Assembly (NCBI RefSeq): GCF_023276435.1
Contig: NZ_JALLPO010000069.1
Location: forward strand, 1-32,603
Length of the DNA stretch: 32,603 bases
Source: Sphaerisporangium perillae
GTDB lineage: Bacteria; Actinomycetota; Actinomycetes; Streptosporangiales; Streptosporangiaceae
Direction: 5' to 3'
The notes below the pieces were generated by a model. That model had not been told where the DNA came from. It searched no databases and saw nothing but the letters and a program-made list of their open reading frames with translations. Each line of letters begins with the position of its first letter. Positions within the stretch are counted from its first letter, which is position 1. Positions 7,323 to 14,336 of the stretch are shown in pieces. A program made the position numbers and the translations under genes.

Positions 7323-7955
7323 GTGCGCGTCGCGCTCCTCATCGCCGCCGGCGTGGTCGCGCTCACCGTGACCGGCTGCACGAGCGGTCCCGCGACGCCC
7401 GTCGCGACGTCCAGCGTCCCCGTCATCGTCCCCGGCAAGCCGGGTGAGGCGGCCAAGACGCTCCCTCCGGGTGCGACGGTCACCGCCGTCCCGTCCCCCA
7501 CGGCCAACGCGGCGGACGTGGTGTTCATGCAGGACATGGTCGTCCACCACCGTCAGGCGCTCGACATGAGCATCCTCGCCCCCACCCGCGCGGCCTCCCC
7601 GGACGTGAAACGCATCGCGGCGCGGATCGCCGACACGCAGGAACCCGAGATCAACGCCATGATCCGGTGGCTGCAACAGCAGGGGCAGCGCGTCCCCGAC
7701 CACCACGCCAAGCACGACGCCATGCCGGGCATGGCCACCGACGAGCAGCTCGCCGACCTGAGAGCCGCCTCGGGCGCCGGCTTCGACCGCCTCTACCTCC
7801 AGTTGATGATCGCCCACCACATGGGTGCCATCACCATGGCCGCGGACGAGGTGAAGAAGGGGTCGCATATCACCGTCCAGGAGCTGGCCGAGGACATCTC
7901 GGTCGGCCAGGCGGTCGAGATCCAGCGTATGAGCCGCATGCGCCCCGGCGGCTGA
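7323..7955 (+). CDS. DUF305 ferritin-like lipoprotein
   Basis: This 210-residue lipoprotein has an N-terminal hydrophobic helix ending in lipobox VTGC (Cys18), so the mature protein is lipid-anchored on the outer face of the membrane. A Pro/Thr/Val-rich linker leads to a DUF305 domain with the paired motifs FMQDMVVHHRQALDMS and LMIAHHMGAITMA. Their HH and His/Asp/Met residues form the predicted four-helix metal site. A His-rich loop (DHHAKHDAMPGMA) lies between them. The family is often associated with copper or other metal handling, but no reaction is established. The GTG at 7323 follows AGGGAGG by 4-5 nt. It is divergent from the LVIVD gene. Confidence 0.9.
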   Translation: MRVALLIAAGVVALTVTGCTSGPATPVATSSVPVIVPGKPGEAAKTLPPGATVTAVPSPTANAADVVFMQDMVVHHRQALDMSILAPTRAASPDVKRIAARIADTQEPEINAMIRWLQQQGQRVPDHHAKHDAMPGMATDEQLADLRAASGAGFDRLYLQLMIAHHMGAITMAADEVKKGSHITVQELAEDISVGQAVEIQRMSRMRPGG

Positions 7956-8084
7956 GCACCGGGCGCCCATCGCCGGCCGGTGCCGCGGACGACGCACCTG
8001 CAGAGCGCTCACTGCGGACGGCGGCGTCCGGCCGGTGTGATCCATCTCTCCGGAGCGGCCCGGAAGCCCCCGGGCGGCCTGGGT

Positions 8085-8096
8085 TAGAGTGATTCG
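8085..8096 (+). promoter_or_regulatory. -10 box placed for a leaderless transcript of the nitronate monooxygenase gene
   Basis: TAGAGT (8085-8090) ends exactly 6 bp before the GTG at 8097 and no Shine-Dalgarno precedes that codon. An mRNA starting about 7 bp after the box would begin at the start codon. Confidence 0.5.
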
Positions 8097-9143
8097 GTGC
8101 ATCTCGCGGCTCTGGCCCTCCCGATCGTGCAGGCTCCGCTCGCCGGCGGCCCGTCGACTCCGGCGCTGGCCACGGCGGTGTCGTCCGCGGGCGGGCTCGG
8201 CTTCCTGGCCGCCGGCTACCGGTCGGCCGAGGATCTCCGCTTCGACATCGCGGCCGTGCGGGCGCGCACCGGCGCGCCGTTCGGCGTCAACCTGTTCGTG
8301 CCGTCCTCCGGCGGGGTGGACCGGGCGGCGGTGGAAGCCTACGCGGGACGGCTGCGCGGGGAGTCCGAGCGGATGGGCGTGCCCCTCGGCGTCCCGGCCG
8401 ACGACGATGACGGATGGCAGGACAAGCTGGCCGTCGTCAAGGCCGAGCGGGTGCCCGTGGTGTCGTTCACTTTCGGCCTGCCCGGGCGCGAGGTCATCGA
8501 CGAGCTGCGCGCGGCCGGGACGTACATCCTGGTGACGGTCACCACCCCGGACGAGGCGGCCACCGCGCATGACGCCGGAGCCGACGCGCTGGTGGCCCAG
8601 GGCATCGAGGCGGGCGGCCACCGGGGCGGCTTCACCGACGACGGCGGCGACTTCGGCCTGCTCGCGCTCCTGCGGCTGACGTTGCGCGCCACGCCCCTGC
8701 CCGTCGTCGCCGCCGGGGGGATCGCCGACGGCGCCGGCATCGCGGCCGTCCTCGCGGCGGGCGCGGTCGCCGCCCAGCTCGGGACGGCCTTCCTGCGGAC
8801 CCCCGAGGCCGGTACGAGCCCCGCGCACCGCGAGGCGCTCGCGTCCTACGAACGTACGGCCGTCACCCGCGCGTTCACCGGCAGGAGGGCCAGAGGGCTG
8901 GTGAACCGCTTCCTGCAGGAGCACAACGACGAGGCTCCGGCGGCCTATCCGCAGGTCCATCACCTGACGGCTCCGCTGCGGGCCGCCGCCAGGAAGGCGG
9001 GTGACGCCGGCACGATCAACCTGTGGGCCGGACAGGGTTTCCCGTTCGCCGAGGAGGTGCCCGCGGGCGAGCTCGTCCGGCGGCTCGGGGCCGAGGCCAA
9101 GGAGGCTCTGTCCCGTGCCGCCCGCCGCCCCTTCGGCCGCTGA
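8097..9143 (+). CDS. Nitronate monooxygenase (2-nitropropane dioxygenase family)
   Basis: This is a 348-residue FMN-dependent TIM-barrel enzyme that oxidises toxic alkyl nitronates such as propionate-3-nitronate. The N-terminus LPIVQAPLAGGPSTPALATA carries the conserved QAPMAG-type strand. GVNLFVPSSG, ILVTVTTPDEA, ADALVAQGIEAGGHRGGF (FMN-phosphate and catalytic-His region), VVAAGGIADGAGIAAVLAAG and AQLGTAFLRTPE are all in family order. The C-terminus has RAFTGRRARGLVNRF. The length is normal for class I enzymes. It stands alone, between the DUF305 gene and non-coding DNA. Confidence 0.92.
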   Translation: MHLAALALPIVQAPLAGGPSTPALATAVSSAGGLGFLAAGYRSAEDLRFDIAAVRARTGAPFGVNLFVPSSGGVDRAAVEAYAGRLRGESERMGVPLGVPADDDDGWQDKLAVVKAERVPVVSFTFGLPGREVIDELRAAGTYILVTVTTPDEAATAHDAGADALVAQGIEAGGHRGGFTDDGGDFGLLALLRLTLRATPLPVVAAGGIADGAGIAAVLAAGAVAAQLGTAFLRTPEAGTSPAHREALASYERTAVTRAFTGRRARGLVNRFLQEHNDEAPAAYPQVHHLTAPLRAAARKAGDAGTINLWAGQGFPFAEEVPAGELVRRLGAEAKEALSRAARRPFGR

Positions 9144-9156
9144 GGCGCGGCGGCGA

Positions 9157-9230
9157 ACGTTCGCCGGGTCACCCGCCGTACGAGTGGCGCCGGGGTCGCC
9201 CGCCGTACGAGTGCGCCGGCATCGCCGTAC
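9157..9230 (+). repeat. Intergenic repeat block with two 24-bp direct copies
   Basis: The unit GTC(A/G)CCCGCCGTACGAGTG followed by (G)CGCCGG occurs at 9168-9192 and 9195-9219, a 27-bp offset, flanked by ACGTTCGCCGGGTC and CATCGCCGTACC. Related wording recurs at 16004-16050, in another intergenic region. The stretch 9144-9728 has no intact gene: it holds this repeat, a gene remnant and the AT-richer region before the P450 gene. Confidence 0.45.
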
Positions 9231-9377
9231 CTCTTCCCGCCGCGACCACGACAACGGACAGCGGTCAGCGGGAGAGTTCGTCGGCGAGGGGCTGCGGGTG
9301 TAGAGGACGGTGCGGCCGCGGCGGGCTGTCGGCCTCCAGGATGGACCTCGCGCGCGGCCCCTACTCGGGTGCCAGGC

Positions 9378-9545
9378 AGCGCGTCCAGTACTCCTCCGGC
9401 TCGTCACTCCTCCGGCTCGTCCGCGATGCGGTGGACGAGCGCCCGCGGATCGCCGAGCCCGCCGCGTAGCGGCGCCGGGATGGCGGGGTCGTGGCGCAGG
9501 AAGGTCGCCCGATGGGCGGAGAGGTCCCTCGCCGGGCGTTGACGA
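9378..9545 (-). pseudogene. Remnant of an unrecognised gene, C-terminus only, disrupted by a 16-bp duplication
   Basis: Minus-strand reading gives EIVNARR, then after a one-base slip RDLSAHRATFLRHDPAIPAP and onward to HRIADEPEE and a stop. ACTCCTCCGGCTCGTC is duplicated in tandem (9390-9405, 9406-9421). Removing one copy restores the frame to EEYWTRCLAPE and a stop at about 9378. A near 5' slip plus a duplication-induced frameshift suggests decay rather than a live gene. I do not recognise the family. Confidence 0.35.
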
Positions 9546-9728
9546 TCTCGAGTTTTCCTTGCCGCGACGGGAGTTGTGATGTGTCCGAAAAGTTTTGGAT
9601 TCGTACTGAGGCGGTGACGGGAGCAGTCCATTTTGTGACCCAGGCCTGCGCCGGGAGTGACCGCTCTCATACGATCGGTGGCTTCCACGTCGGCGGGGCC
9701 CACAAAAGCGAGAGAGGTGCGCATCCTC

Positions 9729-11126
9729 ATGATGCCCGACGCGTGGACCGCATCACCCCACGAACCGTTGTCGTCGATGCCGGTCGAACCATTGTTGACC
9801 AGGGACTACGACGCCAATCCTGCCCTGGTCCACGAACGGTTGCGCCGCACGTACGGGCCCGTCGCGCCGGTCGACCTCCTCGGGATGCCGGTCTGGCTCG
9901 TCATCGGATACGGCGAGGTGCTGCGCGTCCTGCAGAACGAGGGCGACATCTGGAGCAAGCGCCTGGACAACTGGCGGGCCAGAATGGAAGGCCGGGTGTC
10001 CCCCGACTGGCCGCTGGCCCCTGTGTACGAGACCGGCAACTCGATGTTCCAGGACGGAACGCGGCTGGGCCGGCTGCGCGAGGGCTGGACCTCGGCGCTG
10101 ATGCCGTTCCAGGAGCCCGCGCGTCCCGAGGCGCAGATGCTGGAGCGTGCCATCACCCGCTACGCCGACGACCTCATCTCCGCGTTGGTGGAGGGCGGCG
10201 CCACCTCCGGCTGGGCGGACCTGTCCGCCCAGTACGCGCGGCCGCTGCCTGCGATGATCGCCAACCGCCTGCTCGGCTTGGAGAGCGCGCGGGGCGACGA
10301 GGTGCTCATGGACATCTGGCGGGTGCTGGACGCCGGCCCCGAGGCGTCGGCCGCGTCGCAGCGGCTGATCACCGCGATGACCGATCTGGCCGCCACCAAG
10401 ATGCGCCACCCCGGCGATGATCTCCCCTCGTACATGCTCGCGGCCGTTCCCGACCTCACCCTGGAGGAGCTGTCGCGCGAGATCCTCATGCTCCCAAGGC
10501 TGATCGGCGACTTCACCGGGGCCCTGATCTGCAACGCCGTCCTCGAGGTGCTGACCGACCCGAACGTACGGGCGATCCTGTCTCGGGGGACGATCGACGA
10601 GCTGGTGAACCGGGTCGCGCTGGCGAACTCGCCGATGGCCAACCTCACCTTCCGCTTCCCGACGGTCGACGTGCGGCTGGGCCGCTTCGTCATCGCCGCG
10701 GGCGATCCGGTCATGTTGTCCATCCCCGGCGCGCACGCCGACCCCGTGTTCGCCGGCGCCATCGACCCGAAGGCCATGCGCAGCACGCGCGCGCATCTGG
10801 CCTGGGGTGCCGGACCGCACCGCTGCCCGGGCCGGCAGCTGTCGATCCGGATCACCACGATCGCCGTCAGCCGACTGTTCGAGCGGCTCTCCCAGGTGCG
10901 CCTCACCCTGCCCCCCGACCAGCTGCCGTGGCGGTCCACCCCGCTGTTCCGCACGCTGCGGATGCTTCCGGTGCAGTTCGAGCTCGCGCCGTCCCATTTG
11001 CCGCCGCGGAACGTCGGACCCGCCCCAGTCGGCGCGCACGCGGCCCGGACGCCCGCCGGCGAGCAGGAGGAGGCTCCGCGCTCCGCGCTGTCGCGCTTCC
11101 TGCGGGGACTGCGCAAGGAACGCTAG
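9729..11126 (+). CDS. CYP157-like cytochrome P450 lacking the ExxR motif
   Basis: This is a 465-residue P450-fold protein. The heme loop WGAGPHRCPG (Cys366) is clear and the C-terminal beta region is normal. The K-helix region reads DELVNRVALANSPMANL, so ExxR becomes E291-L-V-N294 with Arg one residue late. The I-helix reads LIGDFTGAL (258-266), lacking the acid before Thr263. Overall wording, such as HLAWGAGPHRCPG and the PMANL segment, resembles CYP157/CvnE P450s, a known actinomycete group without ExxR often encoded in conservons. No conservon genes (sensor kinase, roadblock, DUF742, GTPase) are nearby. The ATG at 9729 follows GAGAGAGGTG (9710-9719); GTG 9717 is a less likely start. The C-terminal 45 residues are a disordered Pro/Arg extension. 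Substrate unknown. Confidence 0.85.
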   Translation: MMPDAWTASPHEPLSSMPVEPLLTRDYDANPALVHERLRRTYGPVAPVDLLGMPVWLVIGYGEVLRVLQNEGDIWSKRLDNWRARMEGRVSPDWPLAPVYETGNSMFQDGTRLGRLREGWTSALMPFQEPARPEAQMLERAITRYADDLISALVEGGATSGWADLSAQYARPLPAMIANRLLGLESARGDEVLMDIWRVLDAGPEASAASQRLITAMTDLAATKMRHPGDDLPSYMLAAVPDLTLEELSREILMLPRLIGDFTGALICNAVLEVLTDPNVRAILSRGTIDELVNRVALANSPMANLTFRFPTVDVRLGRFVIAAGDPVMLSIPGAHADPVFAGAIDPKAMRSTRAHLAWGAGPHRCPGRQLSIRITTIAVSRLFERLSQVRLTLPPDQLPWRSTPLFRTLRMLPVQFELAPSHLPPRNVGPAPVGAHAARTPAGEQEEAPRSALSRFLRGLRKER

Positions 11127-11191
11127 ACGGGCGAGGCCGGCTGTCCAGCACCCGGCCGGATGGGCTCCCGGCTCCGGACTGACGGGCGCGG

Positions 11192-11944
11192 TCAGAGGTA
11201 GGTGTCCAGGCCCAGCTTGACCGCGACCAGCAGGCCGGAGACCGCGGCGGCGACGCGCAGGCTCCGGCCGGGGAGCCGGCGCGCGAGCACGGGCCCGAGC
11301 CGGCCGCCCACCAGGAACCCCGCCGCGAGCGGTACGGCGGCGGCCCACTGCACCGGCCCGAAGAGGGCGAACGCGATCGCGGCCACGGCGTTGGCGAGCC
11401 CGGAGAGCACGTTCTTGACGGCGTTCAGCCGGGCGGGCGCGTCCCGCAGCACCGATGACAGCACCGCGAGCATCAAGATTCCGCCCGCCGCGCCGAAGTA
11501 GCCGACGTAGATGGAGACCACGAACACGCCGGCCCGCAGGAGGTGACCGCCGCCGAGGCTGCCCGTCAGCGCTTCCAGCCTCGGTGGGCAGAGCAGCAGC
11601 AGCGAGGCGACCACGATGAGCCAGGGTGCGACCGCCTCGAAGGTGCTGGGCGGCGTCACCAGCAGCAGCGCCGCTCCGGTGGCGCCGCCCGTGATCGACA
11701 TCCCGCCGAGGCGCCGCAGCCTGCCGCCCTGATCGGCGAGCTCCGGCCGCGACCCGGCCACCGCGCCGAGGCCGGTGAACACCAGAGAGACCGTGTTGGT
11801 GACGTTCGCGCTCAGCGGCGGCAGCCCGAACGCCAGCAGAGCCGGGTAGGAGATGACCGACGCCAGGCTCACCACCGTGCTCACCACGCCGGCCACCACC
11901 CCGACGGCGATCAGCCCCAGCACATTCGCGAAGGTCACGGGCAC
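11192..11944 (-). CDS. TauE/SafE (DUF81) family membrane permease
   Basis: About 250 residues with seven to eight hydrophobic segments: VLGLIAVGVVAGVVSTVVSL, LLAFGLPPLSANVTNTVSLV, TGGATGAALLLVTPP, WLIVVASLLLLCPP, VFVVSIYVGYFGAAGGILML, SGLANAVAAIAFALFG, AVPLAAGFLVGGRLGP and AAAVSGLLVAVKLGL. SANVTNTVSL and YVGYFGAAGGI are the conserved half-motifs of the two repeats. The family moves sulfonates, sulfite or related anions across the cytoplasmic membrane. The start is uncertain: GTG 11944 (VPVTFANVLG) gives the usual length, while the frame stays open upstream to 12211 with unlikely sequence. Its 3' end faces the P450 gene. Confidence 0.85.
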   Translation of the reverse strand: MPVTFANVLGLIAVGVVAGVVSTVVSLASVISYPALLAFGLPPLSANVTNTVSLVFTGLGAVAGSRPELADQGGRLRRLGGMSITGGATGAALLLVTPPSTFEAVAPWLIVVASLLLLCPPRLEALTGSLGGGHLLRAGVFVVSIYVGYFGAAGGILMLAVLSSVLRDAPARLNAVKNVLSGLANAVAAIAFALFGPVQWAAAVPLAAGFLVGGRLGPVLARRLPGRSLRVAAAVSGLLVAVKLGLDTYL

Positions 11945-12133
11945 AACCCAACCACGCCGCCGATCGCGCCCGGATACCGCCCCCGGGTGGCCCTGCCTGC
12001 CGGCGCCGCCCCCCGGCGTACCTCGACCCGGGCGCGCCGAGGTCCGGTTGACCGTTCGCGGAAATCGGGCGTGCCGACGGCCGGCATCGAGACGGATGTC
12101 CAGTGGCGCATATGGCAGGAAGCGGTCAGCCGC

Positions 12134-12163
12134 AGGCAGCTTGCTGCCTTTAATTTCTCTGTT
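12134..12163 (+). terminator. Hairpin with T-rich tail upstream of the small-peptide gene (terminator or attenuator)
   Basis: AGGCAG-CTTG-CTGCCT (12134-12149) makes a 6-bp stem with a tetraloop followed by TTAATTTCTCTGTT, an intrinsic-terminator shape rare in this GC-rich DNA. No + strand gene ends nearby, so it may act as an attenuator in a leader. 11945-12234 contains no other gene I can support. Confidence 0.4.
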
Positions 12164-12189
12164 CCACGGCTCATGGAAAGCGCAGAGTT

Positions 12190-12215
12190 GGTTGTGCGAG
12201 AACGAATACACAACC
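12190..12215 (+). promoter_or_regulatory. Inverted repeat just upstream of the small-peptide gene
   Basis: GGTTGTG (12190-12196) and CACAACC (12209-12215) are perfect 7-bp arms around a 12-nt AT-rich loop, ending 19 nt before the ATG at 12235. It could be an operator or an RNA hairpin in the 5' leader. Neither can be decided from sequence. Confidence 0.4.
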
Positions 12216-12234
12216 TACCGAAAAGAGACAGGAA

Positions 12235-12345
12235 ATGAAGAGCCGGATCGCCTCCCTCGCCCGCGAAAGGGCCGCCGCCACGCTCGGCCACCGTGCCGCC
12301 CGCACCGCTCACGTGCTCGCCACCACGGGCACCACCTGGGACTGA
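12235..12345 (+). CDS. Predicted 36-residue peptide, unknown function
   Basis: ATG at 12235 to TGA at 12343-12345. The peptide begins MKSRIASLARERAAAT and ends HVLATTGTTWD. It is Ala/Arg/Thr/His-rich, with an amphipathic-helix-like N-terminal part and a short polar tail Gly-Thr-Thr-Trp-Asp. About 33 of 36 codons end in G or C, as in a translated actinobacterial gene. An AGACAGGAA purine stretch precedes the ATG. A second gene starts 16 nt after the stop behind a good ribosome site, suggesting a two-gene unit. The layout recalls a RiPP precursor or a small toxin/antitoxin partner, but no maturation enzyme lies beside it and no known precursor motif is visible. Confidence 0.45.
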   Translation: MKSRIASLARERAAATLGHRAARTAHVLATTGTTWD

Positions 12346-12360
12346 GCGGAGGATCGGGCC

Positions 12361-12690
12361 ATGTTGGTGGTGCTGACGATGCGTCCCGTCAGAGGGCGGC
12401 CGTTGCGAGACCCGGTGGTGGACGGAGAGCGATTACTGGCGCTGCTGCCAAGACAATGGGAAAAGGAATTCAAGCAGGCGGCCGGATTCGTCGCCATTCG
12501 CATTCAGGCCGCAGAGAACATCACGACGGCGCAGATCTACGCGCAGGTGGTATCCGTCCTCACCAATCCGGAGATCGGGAACTGGCGGCTGGTCTCCTAC
12601 GAGACGCTGGCCCGCGACCATCATCCGCCCCAAAGGGTGGTCCCGGTGACGACGGTCCGGAGGGCGCACCAGCGTGCCAAGTGGAACTGA
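12361..12690 (+). CDS. Unrecognised 109-residue protein downstream of the small-peptide gene
   Basis: The ATG at 12361 follows GCGGAGGAT with 7-8 nt spacing. The product starts MLVVLTMRPVRGRPL and continues with an alternating helix/strand pattern (ERLLALLPRQWEKEFKQAA, VAIRIQAAENITTAQIYAQV). It contains WEKEF and IGNWRLVSYETLARD and ends in a basic tail (VRRAHQRAKWN). It has no signal peptide, transmembrane segment or Cys. Part of the gene (12440-12560) is distinctly less GC-rich than its neighbours, which may indicate acquisition. I do not recognise the family. Linkage to the 36-aa peptide gene (15-bp gap) suggests joint function. Confidence 0.6.
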   Translation: MLVVLTMRPVRGRPLRDPVVDGERLLALLPRQWEKEFKQAAGFVAIRIQAAENITTAQIYAQVVSVLTNPEIGNWRLVSYETLARDHHPPQRVVPVTTVRRAHQRAKWN

Positions 12691-12985
12691 GACGCCGCGC
12701 GCTCCCCCGCCGGGCGGGCGGTCCTGAGAACAGGAGCCCGACGCTCCGACGGCCGCTCCCACGCGCGGCCCGCAGCCAGTGAAGTGCCTCGTTAAAGCGA
12801 AATGTGGTGAATGACGATGATCATTATTGACGAGAACCACCGTCGAGGGGGAGGTACCGCGGACCCGCGTGACCGGCGCCTCAGGCGCTCCTGGACGGTA
12901 CGCCGCCGGACGCCCCGCCGCGCACGCCGACGACGCGGCCGGCAACAGCGGCTCGGTACGCGGCCTACGCCTTGGACGCGGCGTT

Positions 12986-13310
12986 GTGAGCGTCGACCTC
13001 GGGCTGGTGCGCTCCCACTTCTCCTCGCTCCAGGCGCTGACGCGCGAGGCGGCCATGGACGTCATCCGCCAGGCCGTGTCCGCCATCGGCCCCCCGCTCG
13101 AGCGCGCGGCGACCCCGGACGCCGGAATGAAGGTGATGTCCGGCGCGCTCGACGCCTGCACCGGGACCGACCCCATGTCACTGCTGATCATCGAGACCTA
13201 CTACAGCCGCTTCGCGCGCATGCTGGACGGCCGGCTGCTGAGCATCATGCGCCCCGACCTGGAGCCGGCGCTCCGCGAGCGCCGAACGACTGGCCCCCGG
13301 CGCGCCGCGA
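12986..13310 (+). pseudogene. Decayed TetR-family regulator
   Basis: The frame from GTG 12986 reads VSVDLGLVRSHFSSLQALTR, the end of a TetR helix-turn-helix (compare the usual GVSxGLVxHHFxS). A TetR-like ligand domain follows (DVIRQAVSAIGPPLERAATP, MSLLIIETYYSRFARMLDGR). The first helices of the DNA-binding domain cannot be read in one frame in 12811-12985. The C-terminal domain is cut short where the convergent cupin gene ends at 13311, losing roughly the last third. The frame then runs on through the other gene's antisense. I infer a truncated, inactive regulator. 12691-12985 otherwise shows only an AT-rich patch around ATGATCAT near 12820. Confidence 0.5.
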
Positions 13311-13925
13311 TCAGGACGGTTTGGCGACCGAGAGCAGGACCGCCGAGTCCTCGATCGCCTCCAGGCTGTGGCGGGCCTCCGGCACGACCAGCAGGTCGCC
13401 CGTGCGGCCCTCCCACGAGTTGTCGCCCGACACCAGGCGGACCCGCCCGCTCAGCACGTGGACGGTGGCCTCCCCCGGGCTCTCGTGCTCCTTCAGTTCG
13501 GAACCGCCGATCAGGGCGACCACCGTCTGCCGCAGCACGTGTTCGTGGCCGCCGATCACCGTCTCGGCGGCATGGCCCGCGGGAGCGTCCGCCGCGCGTT
13601 CGAGCTGCCGGCGGGCCAGAGCGTCCAGAGAGAACTTCCGCATGAGGGTGCCTTCCTCCGTGTCGAGGGCGGTGGCGTCACAGACCGTCAGGGTCGGAGT
13701 GAGCCTGCTGATGCGGATCCGCCAGATGCCCGGCCCGCCTTCAAGGTATTCCCAGCCGTACACACCCCGGTGATCGGTGTCGAACTCCCGGCGCAGGTGT
13801 TTCGGATCGTGGCCGTTGATGAGCACGAACGACTCGCCCGGCTCGAGGTCGGCGAAGCGGGCGAAGATCCGGGGGTGTCGCTCGGGACGCGGGACCTGGC
13901 GGACGTCGATCTCCTGGGCCGGCAT
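13311..13925 (-). CDS. DUF2249-cupin protein (single continuous frame, possible internal start)
   Basis: The ATG at 13925 follows GAGGAGG (13930-13936). Residues 1-75 (MPAQEIDVRQVPRPERHPRI..., LEPGESFVLINGHDPKHLRR, WRIRISRL) are a DUF2249 domain. After a linker the frame continues without a stop into MRKFSLDALARRQLERAA and a small cupin (ELKEHESPGEATVHVLSGRV, GDLLVVPEARHSLEAIEDSA). A strong ribosome site (GGAGGAAGG, 13651-13659) and an in-frame ATG (13643) lie at the domain boundary, so a separate 110-residue cupin is probably also made. In relatives I know, the two are usually separate genes. DUF2249 proteins are TusA-like folds frequent beside redox and nitrogen-oxide genes. It is divergent from the ferredoxin gene across a 66-bp operator region. 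Confidence 0.8.
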   Translation of the reverse strand: MPAQEIDVRQVPRPERHPRIFARFADLEPGESFVLINGHDPKHLRREFDTDHRGVYGWEYLEGGPGIWRIRISRLTPTLTVCDATALDTEEGTLMRKFSLDALARRQLERAADAPAGHAAETVIGGHEHVLRQTVVALIGGSELKEHESPGEATVHVLSGRVRLVSGDNSWEGRTGDLLVVPEARHSLEAIEDSAVLLSVAKPS

Positions 13926-13961
13926 GGCACTCCTCCTCGAAGGCGGGGTATCCACTATTAC

Positions 13962-13984
13962 CACAAGGAGTATTTGTGTAAAAT
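13962..13984 (+). promoter_or_regulatory. Operator-like repeat abutting a -10 box in the divergent ferredoxin/DUF2249 region
   Basis: CACAA (13962-13966), 7-bp spacer, TTGTG (13974-13978) is followed at once by TAAAAT (13979-13984), which ends 7 bp before the ferredoxin ATG. The ferredoxin transcript is therefore probably leaderless. A protein bound to the dyad would block or touch RNA polymerase for both divergent genes. The winged-helix regulator encoded downstream is the natural candidate. Confidence 0.5.
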
Positions 13985-13991
13985 AGCCGCC

Positions 13992-14336
13992 ATGACGTAT
14001 GTGATCGGTCTGCCATGCGTGGACGTCAAGGATCGCGCGTGTGTCGAGGAGTGCCCCGTCGACTGCATCTACGAGGGCGAACGGATGCTCTACATCCAGC
14101 CCGACGAGTGCGTGGACTGCGGCGCCTGCGAGCCGGTGTGCCCCGTCGAGGCCATCTACTACGAGGATGACCTCCCCGAGCAGTGGCGGGAGTACCAGGC
14201 CGACAACGCGCGGTTCTTCTCCGAGACGTTGCCCGGTCTGGACATCCCGCTGGGCTCCCCGGGCGGCGCGAGCAAACTCGGGCCGGTGAGCGCGGACACC
14301 CCGCTGGTGACCGCACTCCCTCCCCAGACGGCATGA
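13992..14336 (+). CDS. fdxA: Seven-iron ferredoxin (FdxA type)
   Basis: This 114-residue 2[3Fe-4S/4Fe-4S] ferredoxin begins MTYVIGLPCVDVKDRACVEE. Cys9, Cys17, Cys21 and Cys25 and a second cluster motif CVDCGACEPVCPVEA supply the cluster ligands in the FdxA pattern (C-x7-C-x3-C-x3-CP-like, then CxxCxxCxxxCP). The C-terminal segment DLPEQWREYQADNARFF is also characteristic. It is a soluble low-potential electron carrier. The start is the ATG at 13992 with a -10 box 7 bp before it. The stop overlaps the regulator's start (ATGA at 14333-14336), so regulator and ferredoxin are translationally coupled. Actinobacterial fdxA genes are often hypoxia/NO-responsive. Confidence 0.95.
   Translation: MTYVIGLPCVDVKDRACVEECPVDCIYEGERMLYIQPDECVDCGACEPVCPVEAIYYEDDLPEQWREYQADNARFFSETLPGLDIPLGSPGGASKLGPVSADTPLVTALPPQTA

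Noticed and set aside
7266..9407. 713-codon minus-strand open frame opposite DUF305 and nitronate monooxygenase
   Set aside because: Arg/Gly/Asp-rich antisense sequence with no motif, while both + strand genes are convincing.
9753..11951. 732-codon minus-strand open frame opposite the P450
   Set aside because: Composition is that of antisense DNA and it overlaps the TauE gene in another frame.
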